A stretch of DNA of 64,000 bases. Origin: Blastopirellula marina. GTDB lineage: Bacteria > Planctomycetota > Planctomycetia > Pirellulales > Pirellulaceae. Each line of letters starts with the position of its first letter. Within the stretch, counting starts at the first letter, position 1. The stretch covers positions 62,001 through 126,000 of the forward strand of contig NZ_PUHY01000004.1 in NCBI RefSeq assembly GCF_002967765.1. The letters run 5' to 3'. A program made the position numbers and the translations under genes. This document shows positions 9,195 to 17,545 of this stretch, piece after piece. Below the pieces are notes generated by a model. The model was not told the DNA's origin, searched no databases, and was given only the letters and a program-made list of their open reading frames with translations.

Positions 9195-11394
9195 AACGTT
9201 TCTCGCTCTCAATCCCCGCGAATGCGGGTCGCGTCCCATGCACTCGGAGGATACGTAGCACCTCGCACACTGTCCCGGCGTCGCGGTTGAGATGCGTATG
9301 TTTCGAGTTGACCATAATCTCGGTTTGTACGCCCGGAATTCGCGCGCTGGAAACGGGCACCACACCGTCGCTTTGGCCATCATGAATCGTCCACCAGCCA
9401 CTACCGACAATCGTATGCGCCGGAACGCCAGGGGTGAGTGGTAAGCGATGGATACCTTCCAGCAACAAACTATGGGGGTTCACCAGGTCGAAGCTGGTCG
9501 GGATACGCGTTCGTAATTCCTTTCGGAACGCGGCCGGATTGTCTTCGATCAACCGCTTGTGAGCTTCGACCAGATAGGGCGATTGATGAACCAGTGACGC
9601 CGAGACATGACTCAGCTTGCCGCACGCATACGACGAACCTTGGTGAGGCGTTCCGATAAAGATCACGCGGCCCACACTCGGCGAATGATTGAAGTAGAAC
9701 ATCCGCCGCAGGTAGGCACTCATCTTCGGGTCGGCATCTAACGTGTTGACCGGTTGGAAGGCCACATGTTCCCACAGCGTGTTCGCGCTGTCGGTCACTT
9801 GCAGTTTCGAGAGGAGCCCGCCCATGCTATGCCCGACGAGCACGACGTTTCTTAAGTCGCGATCAAATCCGCTGGGATCCATTTCCTGAATCAGGTCGTG
9901 CAGTTGTTCACGCATGATGGCCGCCGTTTCCATGAACGGTGCCCCGGTCGGATAATGAAACGCCCAGATCTCGTACCGCGCAGCTAAGTCAGGGTTGCTG
10001 TCGATCTCGTTGGCGATGCCTGCCCAGGTATACGGTGCGGAGAGCAATCCATGCACAAAGACAACCGGGATCTTTCCTTTACGATGCGGCTCCATGATGA
10101 ATAGCCCGCGATCTTCGACGTTGTCCATCGGATGCAGCGCTTCCAGCGAACACTCGCCACGCGTGTTGCTCAAGAGAAACGCATACGGCGCGGTAGTGTC
10201 TTTGGCCAGCGGCACCTGGCGGCAATTGAGTTCGACGTCGCCTGATTGTTTCGGATCGTACAGTTCAAGCCGAGCCACGACCTGCTCGACGTGTGTTCCG
10301 TCGGGAATGGCCGCTTCCGTGGTGGCATCGAACGCTTCGACTTCGCATTCGGGGCGCAGGATGGCCGTGGCGGCGAACGGAAGGCGATCGGGATACCAGC
10401 GATCGTTCTTATCGCGAATGCGTTCAACCACCAGCGGCACGCCAAGGCCAGGCGACTTGTGCTGAGTCAACACATAGTGCGATTTATAGTTGCCAACGAC
10501 ATGCCAGCGATCGAAGTCTGCCGCTGTGCGCTGGAAGTTGATGTATTCAAATTCAACAATTCGATAGCTGCCGTTGACCGGCAGCTTGATGCCAACTTGT
10601 TGATCGATGTGTCCTGTTTTATCGGCGATGAAGATCAAGCGAGCGATCGACGAATGGTACACTTCCCAGGCCCGGCCGGTGGCTTTCGTGGTCTTAGGTT
10701 GCGGCGGAACGAGTTGCAGATAGCGATACGCCGCGATCGCTGCATCGAGGAACATGTTCATTGCCGACTCGTCGAGCTGCTTGTCGGCATCGACCGCCAT
10801 GGCGTAGTAGGTTTCCGCCTGGCGAAGCTGCACGTCGGCCGATTCGGTTTGCGGAATCGGTTGTTCGCGGATACTCGGCATGTACAGCGTTTCCCCTTCC
10901 GCCAGATCTTGTTGGAAGAACTCGGGGCCAGGCTCGAACATCGGATCGCTGAACTTCTGCACCGTCTGCGGCGCTGGGGTGTCGATTTGTTCCCCGTCTG
11001 GTCGCAGCAGGTTGGGCATCGACGAGGCCCGGCCGACCGGCTTGCCAATGACTTCTTCGCCCAGGTTGGTTGACGTTTCTTGATAGGCAGCGCGTGGCTC
11101 GATTTCTTCTTCGAAGGCGCACAATTGGAATGGACTGGGCGGGTTGGCTGGCGGTTCGTAAGTAGCCAGTGAAATCGAAGCGGCTTCCGTCGCAGGTGCT
11201 TCAAGTGAGGTGACGTCGCATGGGTTGCACCAGATCCCAAACGGATATTGCGCCTTCGGATTCGCTTCCGGGCAAGGAGCCACCATCTTCGGATCACCCC
11301 AGCGACCTTTCCGGCAAAGAGCGCAGCCTGAGGCGACCTGAAGAATCAGAATCGTGACGCCCAGCATGGCGATTGTCGGCTTCCAGCGGACCAC
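9193..11394 (-). CDS. Alpha/beta-hydrolase lipase, lipoprotein
   Basis: A 733-residue protein whose C-terminal half is an alpha/beta hydrolase: oxyanion region FVHGLLSAPYTW, nucleophile elbow GHSMGG, acid region DGVVPVSSA and a catalytic-type His in SKHTHLNRD, in the correct order. The N-terminus carries a lipoprotein signal, MVRWKPTIAMLGVTI..., with lipobox VASGC (Cys24). The frame is open to a GTG at 11433, but I choose the GTG at 11394 because AGGA precedes it at 9 nt and the signal then begins with basic residues. The N-terminal ~400 residues have no recognisable domain. It is probably a surface- or membrane-anchored esterase, acting on lipids or PHA-like esters. Confidence 0.85.
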   Translation of the reverse strand: MVRWKPTIAMLGVTILILQVASGCALCRKGRWGDPKMVAPCPEANPKAQYPFGIWCNPCDVTSLEAPATEAASISLATYEPPANPPSPFQLCAFEEEIEPRAAYQETSTNLGEEVIGKPVGRASSMPNLLRPDGEQIDTPAPQTVQKFSDPMFEPGPEFFQQDLAEGETLYMPSIREQPIPQTESADVQLRQAETYYAMAVDADKQLDESAMNMFLDAAIAAYRYLQLVPPQPKTTKATGRAWEVYHSSIARLIFIADKTGHIDQQVGIKLPVNGSYRIVEFEYINFQRTAADFDRWHVVGNYKSHYVLTQHKSPGLGVPLVVERIRDKNDRWYPDRLPFAATAILRPECEVEAFDATTEAAIPDGTHVEQVVARLELYDPKQSGDVELNCRQVPLAKDTTAPYAFLLSNTRGECSLEALHPMDNVEDRGLFIMEPHRKGKIPVVFVHGLLSAPYTWAGIANEIDSNPDLAARYEIWAFHYPTGAPFMETAAIMREQLHDLIQEMDPSGFDRDLRNVVLVGHSMGGLLSKLQVTDSANTLWEHVAFQPVNTLDADPKMSAYLRRMFYFNHSPSVGRVIFIGTPHQGSSYACGKLSHVSASLVHQSPYLVEAHKRLIEDNPAAFRKELRTRIPTSFDLVNPHSLLLEGIHRLPLTPGVPAHTIVGSGWWTIHDGQSDGVVPVSSARIPGVQTEIMVNSKHTHLNRDAGTVCEVLRILRVHGTRPAFAGIESEKR

Positions 11395-11730
11395 AGAGAT
11401 GCTTCCTGCAAAGTAAGGTGGGGAGTTGAGCACGAATGCTTATTGATGTCTGTGCCGAAATCCAACCTGGTAACAGGCCGATTTGCCATGAATCCGGGGT
11501 TTCCGTTGGTCGCCCCTATCAGATTAATGGCGCAGACTTCAATAACGTAGCGCGGCCCTTCGCCGAAGCAGCGAGACTGCGGGCGAAATGAACCGCACAA
11601 GGTTACCCCACAAACAAGGTCCGCGCAGTCGATTCCCTTCGCGCAGCCGGAAAAAGTTCGCCGGCGGAACGTAGGTTAGCGCGGTCGTGATCGCCGTAGT
11701 GGTCGTACGGAAATTGGCGGCTGGCCGTTG
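11395..11730. other. Intergenic region between response regulator and lipase
   Basis: I see no gene, clear promoter or hairpin here. It must contain the promoter of the lipase gene, transcribed leftward. Confidence 0.5.
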
Positions 11731-12159
11731 TTACGACATGCTGTGATGTTTGGTGAACAGAGCTGCCTGCCAGCGTGCGGCGCGGTCGATGTGCTGCTGC
11801 ACGATCGAGCACAACTCTTCTCGCTTAATCGGTTTCAGCAAGAAGTCGGACGCCCCTTTCTCGACTGCCTCGGTCACCAGCATCCAATTCGAATGCCCTG
11901 TGAGAAACACCACCTGTGTCCAGGCATTTCGATGCTTGGCATAAACCAACATGTCCATGCCGTTGATATCCGGCATTTCGATGTCGCTGATCAGGAGATC
12001 GCAGCAGTTGTTCGAGATCCATTCCTGGGCTTCATGCACGTCGGTGAAGTCGTGCAGCACGAGTTCTTCCCCGAACGTTCCGCGCAGGATGGTTTTCACT
12101 AAACGGACAATCCCCGGGTCGTCGTCAAGAATTACGGTGGTGAGCTTTCGGTTTGGCAT
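11731..12159 (-). CDS. Single-domain response regulator (CheY-like receiver)
   Basis: A 142-residue receiver domain with no output domain. The acidic pocket DDD lies near the N-terminus, the phosphoacceptor Asp is in LLISDIEMPD, the switch Thr in VVFLTGH and the conserved Lys in FLLKPI. The start is placed at the ATG at 12159 (MPNRKLTTVIL); the frame extends to a GTG at 12192, but the extra residues do not belong to the fold. The partner kinase is not nearby, so the pathway is unknown. The family acts by phosphorylation-dependent protein contact. Confidence 0.88.
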   Translation of the reverse strand: MPNRKLTTVILDDDPGIVRLVKTILRGTFGEELVLHDFTDVHEAQEWISNNCCDLLISDIEMPDINGMDMLVYAKHRNAWTQVVFLTGHSNWMLVTEAVEKGASDFLLKPIKREELCSIVQQHIDRAARWQAALFTKHHSMS

Positions 12160-12310
12160 GGAGATCTCGACCCTAAACGATTGAGGAAGCACCGTCGTCC
12201 GACGGCAAGTGTGTGAGGTAAAGTTACGTTACAATTAGCTTGTAGATGGCCCCGATGACGGGAGCCCGCAACTGTTAGATCAAACCCATTGTTGGCGGAG
12301 TAACGATATT

Positions 12311-12523
12311 ATGGAAAATACCGAATTTGTGCCTGTGCGGACCTGTCAGAGTCATGAAGAAGCCACGATCATCCAAAATGCGCTGCAGGAAGAAGGCATC
12401 AATTGCGCCTTGGATAACGACCATCAAGGCGGACTGACCGGTGTGTTGGCGATTCGCCTGTTGGTTCCTGCCGATCAGCTAGAAAAGGCGAAGGCCTTTC
12501 TCGACGAGCATCACGCCGACTAA
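12311..12523 (+). CDS. DUF2007 small protein (putative signal-transducing)
   Basis: A 70-residue protein matching the DUF2007 pattern: a short strand (FVPVRTCQSHEEATIIQNAL) followed by a ligand-binding-like second half ending in a helix with AKAFLDEH. It is probably a small cytoplasmic protein; the family is annotated as PII-like or signal-transducing without firm biochemical evidence. It is convergent with folK, with 19 bp between them. Confidence 0.8.
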   Translation: MENTEFVPVRTCQSHEEATIIQNALQEEGINCALDNDHQGGLTGVLAIRLLVPADQLEKAKAFLDEHHAD

Positions 12524-12542
12524 TTTGCCCGTAGTTGATTGA

Positions 12543-13511
12543 CTACTGAACGGCCTCGACCGCCGCGGTGACTTCGGTAATCGCGGTGGTCATGTCGTGC
12601 CCTATCAGGCAAAGACGTGGGCCGTGCACCTTTTCTTGAACCGCTTCGATAAGACGCCGCTGAAGATCTTCCCTGGCTTTCGGCGACCACCAGGTATTTT
12701 CTTGCGGGGCGATCGATTCGGCGGCAGGAATCCAAAGAATCACCAGTCGCGATGGCGCGTCGGACGCTATGGTCGTCGCAGAAGTGTCGCGTATCACGGC
12801 CGAGATTTCCGACCAGTAGGGAAGCAAGCGAACGGCTCCCGCGTCTTCTTTGATTGAGCTGGGCGATGGTTCGAGCAGGTCGACAAGTTCTCGGGCCGAG
12901 TCAGGCCAATGCGGAGCAGTAAGCGGGATGCTGACCACGTCTTTTCCCAGCTTCTTTTGGACCTCTTCACACAATCGCCAGGCCGTTGGACCTGGGGGAG
13001 TTGCCAGTTCGATTACGGGGGGCGAGTTAACGAGTTGCTCCCACAACTGACCCATCGTCGCACCGAGTTGCGGATGGATCATTTCCGCAGCCACTTCCGC
13101 GGCTGGTTGCATTACGAATTTGCGGAAACTCATTCGAGGGTGAGGAAGTGTCAACTTGGGTGTTTCCAGCACGACATCGTCGTACAGCAGCAAGTCCAAG
13201 TCGAGGCTGCGTGCTCCCCAGCGTAGTGCTCGGACACGTCCATGCTGATGCTCGATTTCGATCAGCTTCTGGTGGACTTCGTCCGGAGACAAGTTGGTTT
13301 CGTACTTGGCTGCCGCGTTGATGAAGTCAGGTTGCTCGGCAGGTCCGCCGACAGGTTTGGTCGCTAACAGACTGCTTCGACCAAGTAGAGAGAAAGCTGG
13401 ATCGGCGGCAAGCTCGTCGATGGCCTGCGAAACGGTTTCGCCGCGATCACCCAAATTGGCGCCTAAGGCGATCAGGATAGTGGCCACAATCGAATTCTTC
13501 ACTGGCCGCAA
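12543..13511 (-). CDS. folK: Dihydropterin pyrophosphokinase (HPPK) with C-terminal extension
   Basis: The first ~160 of 322 residues are a complete HPPK: LIALGANLGDRG at the N-terminus, then ALRWGARSLDLDLLLYDD and LPHPRM, which hold the Mg/ATP-binding Asp pair and the conserved HPR. It transfers pyrophosphate from ATP to 6-hydroxymethyl-dihydropterin in folate synthesis. Standalone HPPKs are about 160 residues, so about 155 extra residues follow. These show alternating strands and helices, end in a helix rich in Ala and Glu, and match no domain I recognise. No other folate gene is adjacent. A GTG at codon 9 is an alternative start. Confidence 0.88.
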   Translation of the reverse strand: MRPVKNSIVATILIALGANLGDRGETVSQAIDELAADPAFSLLGRSSLLATKPVGGPAEQPDFINAAAKYETNLSPDEVHQKLIEIEHQHGRVRALRWGARSLDLDLLLYDDVVLETPKLTLPHPRMSFRKFVMQPAAEVAAEMIHPQLGATMGQLWEQLVNSPPVIELATPPGPTAWRLCEEVQKKLGKDVVSIPLTAPHWPDSARELVDLLEPSPSSIKEDAGAVRLLPYWSEISAVIRDTSATTIASDAPSRLVILWIPAAESIAPQENTWWSPKAREDLQRRLIEAVQEKVHGPRLCLIGHDMTTAITEVTAAVEAVQ

Positions 13512-14071
13512 CGGAAGTGTTGGAAGCGAGGCCTGCGGCTACCAGGCACAAATACGCCAAAAAGCGTGAAGGGATATCCTTAAACAAGACCCGCAGGTCT
13601 GTCGCAGTCGTTCCGTCCGTCGTCGCCCTTCGTGCTTTTTAGCGGAGAGGTTACTAACCTTGTGCGACAAATCCTTTTGCCGGAAAGCAATTCTCCCGCA
13701 TGGCTCTTATCTGCCTCGCTCACTCCGTTGGTATGGCGAGTCGTTCGTCTACCAAACTAACTTGTTGTTGGTGCATTATCCGAGCGCGCAACGCGACCGC
13801 GGGAAGGCCTTGCATGCGAGCTGGGAACCATCGGTCAGAACGACCAATTTGCGACAATCAACAACAGGTTTAGGAGGAGGAGAGAGGCGTTTTCGACGCG
13901 ACTAGCGTCTGGTGGTTCCAATCAACATAGGGACTAATTTTGCGAAGCGGAGTCGAGTTGTCAAGCAACCTGAGTAATCTTTTTTTCACAATCGAAGTTC
14001 CACGAGAGTTTCGTTGTAGAAAAAAGACAAAAATCGAAATCGAATCTCGCAAAACGAAATTTGTTGATAAG

Positions 14072-14088
14072 GACTTATTGAATAAGTC
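14072..14088. promoter_or_regulatory. Palindrome GACTTATT-G-AATAAGTC
   Basis: A perfect 17-bp palindrome with 8-bp arms in the AT-rich spacer 87 bp beyond the nitrilase stop. It could be a dimeric-repressor operator or a weak hairpin; no T tract follows. Confidence 0.35.
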
Positions 14089-14160
14089 ATATTTTAGTTG
14101 TGTGAAATAGATGATGAGATGAGTTCGGTTCGTACGTATTCTTTCGCAAGATGATTCCCG

Positions 14161-14174
14161 CGCGATCGATCGCG
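14161..14174 (-). other. 14-bp palindrome abutting the nitrilase stop codon
   Basis: CGCGATCGATCGCG is perfectly self-complementary and lies directly 3' of the TAA stop (14175-14177, minus). It has no loop and no T tract, so its role as a terminator is doubtful. Confidence 0.3.
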
Positions 14175-14999
14175 TTACGCCATGCGACGATGTTTAAGTG
14201 CCGGAAGTTCTTTTCGCAGTTGGCGCTGCTTCGCCAAATCGATCTCAGCAAAAATAATTCCGGGTGTTTCGTGCGCACCGCGCGCTAAAATAGTTCCCCA
14301 CGGATCAACAATCATCGAGTTGCCATGGCAACGGATCGAATCGCCGTACATTCCGCACTGATTTGCCGCGATCACATAGACTTGATTTTCAATGGCGCGC
14401 GCTCGCAGTAAGACTTCCCAGTGTGCTTGGCCTGTTTTGTCGGTGAACGCTGCGGGAAGGAGGCAGATTTGCATCCCGTTTTCGGTTAGACGGCGAAAGA
14501 CTTCGGGGAACCGTAGATCGTAACAAATGGCTTGTCCAACGTGCCCGAGCGGCGTCGAGGCTTCCGCAAGTTGACTACCTGCTTTGACGTAGTTCGATTC
14601 AATGGTTTTGACTTCCGCTAGGTTGATATCAAAGCAGTGAATTTTGTCGTAGCTCGATAAGACTTGGCCACTGGGACCAAAGATGACACTCCGATTGAGA
14701 ACCTTGTTTGGTTCTTCCGTCGAAGCAACCGCCACACTACCGGCGCAAAGGACCAGTTGGTGTTCGCTGGCCAAAGCCCGCATCTTCGTAAAGACCGGCC
14801 CATCCATTGCCTCTGCATGCTGCTTTAGGTTGACCAGATTTCCCAGGTAGGGGAACAGCTCTGGCAAAACCACCAATTTGGCCCCTTCGGTGGCCGCCTG
14901 AACGATCAGGTCTTCGGCTTGGGCCAGGTTGGCAATTTTTTCCGTTCCAGAGTCCAATTGTATGGCCGCAGCAAGATACGGAGCGATCATTGGGAACAT
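14175..14999 (-). CDS. Carbon-nitrogen hydrolase (nitrilase superfamily, Nit1-like)
   Basis: A 274-residue protein, the normal length for the family, with the full catalytic triad: Glu in VVLPELFP, Lys in YDKIHCFDI and Cys in GQAICYDLRFPE. The closest sub-family by pattern is the Nit1/NIT amidase type, which deaminates side products such as deaminated glutathione; the substrate here is inferred. It is cytoplasmic. It is transcribed away from the GT2 gene at 15114. Confidence 0.9.
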   Translation of the reverse strand: MFPMIAPYLAAAIQLDSGTEKIANLAQAEDLIVQAATEGAKLVVLPELFPYLGNLVNLKQHAEAMDGPVFTKMRALASEHQLVLCAGSVAVASTEEPNKVLNRSVIFGPSGQVLSSYDKIHCFDINLAEVKTIESNYVKAGSQLAEASTPLGHVGQAICYDLRFPEVFRRLTENGMQICLLPAAFTDKTGQAHWEVLLRARAIENQVYVIAANQCGMYGDSIRCHGNSMIVDPWGTILARGAHETPGIIFAEIDLAKQRQLRKELPALKHRRMA

Positions 15000-15113
15000 C
15001 TCCAGCGTTTCATTTATCGTGAGCTATGTTCTATACTGACACAGGGTGTTTGCGACCGTAGCAAGCCCCCCCTTCCTCGGACGGTGCGCCATTGTTACGG
15101 ATTCACTAAATTC

Positions 15114-15953
15114 ATGAGTATCCATACTGAGAACGAGTTGACCGAGCTAAACCATCTTCAGCAGCAATTGATGTTGGCCGTGGAAGATGATGCGCGGCGA
15201 GTCGAAATTTTGGCGACCCTCCTGGGTGAAGCAGCTTGTTACCGCTTGGCGATCTACCAGATTCCTGCCGACTTCGTCTTGTCGGTCGTGATTCCGGTAT
15301 ACAACGAGGTGAAGTCACTTCCGCAAGTGATTGCCGCCGTACGCCGCTGTGGTTTCCAATGCGAAATCATCCTGGTCGACGACGGCAGTACCGACGGCAC
15401 ACGTGACCTGTTGGACGGCATGCGTGGTGAACCTGACTTAAAGATTATCTTCCATGAGAAGAACCAAGGCAAAGGTGGCGCCCTTTCGACTGGTTTCCGT
15501 CTGGCAACCGGCGATGCGGTGATCATCCAGGATGCCGACTTGGAATACACCCCGAATGACTATCGCGCCTTGCTCCAGCCGATCATCTGTGAAGGTGTCG
15601 ATGCGGTTTACGGTAGCCGCTTTATCACGGGTCAGCGAAACGTACCACGCTTGCGTCATTACATCGCCAACAAGATTGTGACGATGTGGTCGAATTTGTT
15701 TACCAATCTGCTGCTGACCGATATGGAAACCTGCTACAAGGTGTTCCGTCGCGAAGTCATTCAAGAGATCGCTCCCACACTACGTGAAAAGCGGTTTGGT
15801 GTCGAACCAGAGATTACCGCCAAACTTGCGCGTCGCAAGGGCCTGCGAATTCGTGAAGTCCCCATCCGTTACTTCCCACGTTCGTATGAAGAAGGGAAGA
15901 AGATTGGCTGGCGGGATGGTATCCGAGCCCTGTGGTGTGCGATAAGGTATTAG
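15114..15953 (+). CDS. GT2-family glycosyltransferase (polyprenyl-phosphate type)
   Basis: A 279-residue protein with a short helical N-terminus, then a GT-A fold: FVLSVVIPVYNEVKSL (about 60-75), EIILVDDGSTDGTRDLL and the DXD-like metal site in VIIQDADLEYTP. It resembles dolichyl/undecaprenyl-phosphate sugar transferases, though no membrane segments are seen at the C-terminus. The frame is open upstream to 14919, but the ATG at 15114 (MSIHTENELTEL) is the sensible start. The flippase gene follows after 39 bp, so the two probably act together in surface polysaccharide or lipid-linked glycan synthesis. Confidence 0.9.
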   Translation: MSIHTENELTELNHLQQQLMLAVEDDARRVEILATLLGEAACYRLAIYQIPADFVLSVVIPVYNEVKSLPQVIAAVRRCGFQCEIILVDDGSTDGTRDLLDGMRGEPDLKIIFHEKNQGKGGALSTGFRLATGDAVIIQDADLEYTPNDYRALLQPIICEGVDAVYGSRFITGQRNVPRLRHYIANKIVTMWSNLFTNLLLTDMETCYKVFRREVIQEIAPTLREKRFGVEPEITAKLARRKGLRIREVPIRYFPRSYEEGKKIGWRDGIRALWCAIRY

Positions 15954-15992
15954 ACCTAACCTGCTTCATCGTCCCCGCCAGACTCGGTCTTA

Positions 15993-17528
15993 ATGAATGA
16001 TGCCCCATCTCTAGAGAGCGGATCTTCGCCTATCGATCCGAATCTCTATCAGAAAACACAACGCGCTACCCGGCTTACCATGCTGGGGCAGATCGCGGGG
16101 CAGATTATCTCGTTGGTCGTACTCGCCGAATTGTACCGCATGGTCGATCCGGGTGAGTTCGGACTTCTCGGGATGTTTATGCCGATCACGCTGCTGGTGC
16201 GTTCGTTCGGCTCGCTGGGGATGGATATTGCTACCGTGCAGCGACGTGGTCTGACCGACGAACAGGCGACTTCGCTCTTTTGGTATCAAATCATTACAGG
16301 CGTGATCCTGACGGTCATCCTGGCCGGCATGGCCCCGGTGCTGGCCTTATTCTTCAATGCCGAACGTCTGTTGCCGCTGGGTATTGTGATGTCAGGCACC
16401 GCCCTGCTCTACAACAGCTACTCGCAACATAAGTCGCTTGCCGAGAAGAAGCTTTATTTCGGTCGACTGACAATCGTCCGCCTATTGTCACTGGTGATCA
16501 GTGGTGTGTTGGCGATTGCCGCCGCCTGGTACGAATTTGGCGTGTGGGCGCTGGTGATCCAGCAGTATGCCGAGTTGATTGTGCTGAACGTTGGTTTCTG
16601 GTTCATCGAACCGTGGCGGCCAGGTAAGATGGCTCCCTTCTCAGAAGTGAAATCGCTGTTGCACTTCAGTGGGTTTTATACCCTTAGTGGATTGTTCTTT
16701 GCTGTCGGACAGAACTTCGACAAGATCATGTTGGGCGTGTTGGTGGGCAGCAATTTCCATGGGCAAGAATGGATTGGCTATTACACGCAAGCGTATAACC
16801 AGATGATCCGTCCGGTGTACTTGCTGACCTCGCCAGTCACTTCGGCCATGCTCCCTGCCCTTTCGCACGCCAGGAAAAACAGCGAAGCATTCACGCGATT
16901 GACGTCTGGTTTCTATCGCATGGTCGGCATCATGTTAGCACCCGCATCGGTGGGGATGTTCCTGGTCGGTGAGCGTTTAATGATGGTGCTCGGTGGTGAC
17001 GAATGGATGGAGGCAGGGGAATTGTTAGCGGTAATGGGGCCAATGATCCTCGCTCAGAGTTGGATCAATATCTCCGGTACGCTGATGAGTGCTGCTGGGC
17101 GAACCGACATGTTGGCCGCCGGAGCATTTGGAACGTTGCTGACCCTCGCCGCGGCATGCGGCATTGCCTATTGGCGGGTGGGAAGCGATCCGACCGACTT
17201 AACGCTCGAATTAGCGTTCATGGTGACCATTGCCACCGTTTGCATGTGTGGACCTTACTTGGCGTTCTGTTTCCACTTTGCCAGGCTCAAACTGCGGCAC
17301 CTCTTCTTACCCATGGTGCCGGCGATTGTCGCCTCGCTGCTCATGGGGGTGCTTGTCTGGATGCTCGAGACCAATTTCGGCGTGCTGCCGCAGTTTATGG
17401 TCTTGGTGCAACAAGTTGGGGTGGGCGTAATCGCATATCTCGTGTTTGCCCGCAAGGAAGTATTGTGGCTGTGGCGACAACTTCGCGGGCAAGGGATCGA
17501 AGAAGTTGGCCACACCGTTGTGGAGTAG
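15993..17528 (+). CDS. Polysaccharide (lipid-linked oligosaccharide) flippase, MOP superfamily
   Basis: A 511-residue integral membrane protein with about 12-14 predicted helices and the layout of Wzx/PST-type flippases: an N-terminal amphipathic start followed by TRLTMLGQIAGQIISLVVLA and VDPGEFGLLGMFMPITLLV. These proteins move lipid-linked sugars across the inner membrane. It is downstream of the GT2 gene in the same direction and convergent with the cyclopropane synthase gene (17 bp). The exported sugar cannot be deduced. Confidence 0.9.
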   Translation: MNDAPSLESGSSPIDPNLYQKTQRATRLTMLGQIAGQIISLVVLAELYRMVDPGEFGLLGMFMPITLLVRSFGSLGMDIATVQRRGLTDEQATSLFWYQIITGVILTVILAGMAPVLALFFNAERLLPLGIVMSGTALLYNSYSQHKSLAEKKLYFGRLTIVRLLSLVISGVLAIAAAWYEFGVWALVIQQYAELIVLNVGFWFIEPWRPGKMAPFSEVKSLLHFSGFYTLSGLFFAVGQNFDKIMLGVLVGSNFHGQEWIGYYTQAYNQMIRPVYLLTSPVTSAMLPALSHARKNSEAFTRLTSGFYRMVGIMLAPASVGMFLVGERLMMVLGGDEWMEAGELLAVMGPMILAQSWINISGTLMSAAGRTDMLAAGAFGTLLTLAAACGIAYWRVGSDPTDLTLELAFMVTIATVCMCGPYLAFCFHFARLKLRHLFLPMVPAIVASLLMGVLVWMLETNFGVLPQFMVLVQQVGVGVIAYLVFARKEVLWLWRQLRGQGIEEVGHTVVE

Positions 17529-17545
17529 CCTTCGCGAACGCTCGG

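Larger units (their letters stand above)
13512..14174. other. Gene-free, partly AT-rich spacer with palindromes
   Basis: There is no convincing gene over 660 bp; the only open frame of note (13660-13905, 81 codons) has no protein-like features. From about 13960 to 14160 the base composition becomes distinctly AT-rich relative to the neighbours. It contains the perfect palindromes at 14072-14088 and 14161-14174. Confidence 0.6.

Noticed and set aside
10246-11073. Plus-strand 275-codon open frame opposite the lipase
   Set aside because: It lies entirely antisense to a gene with a lipobox and catalytic triad; its translation has no recognisable features.
12524-12542. GTAGT/ACTAC stem between the DUF2007 gene and folK
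   Set aside because: Only 5 bp with no T tract, too weak to call a bidirectional terminator.
13660-13905. 81-codon plus-strand frame in the spacer after folK
   Set aside because: No ribosome-binding site, no domain pattern and irregular composition.
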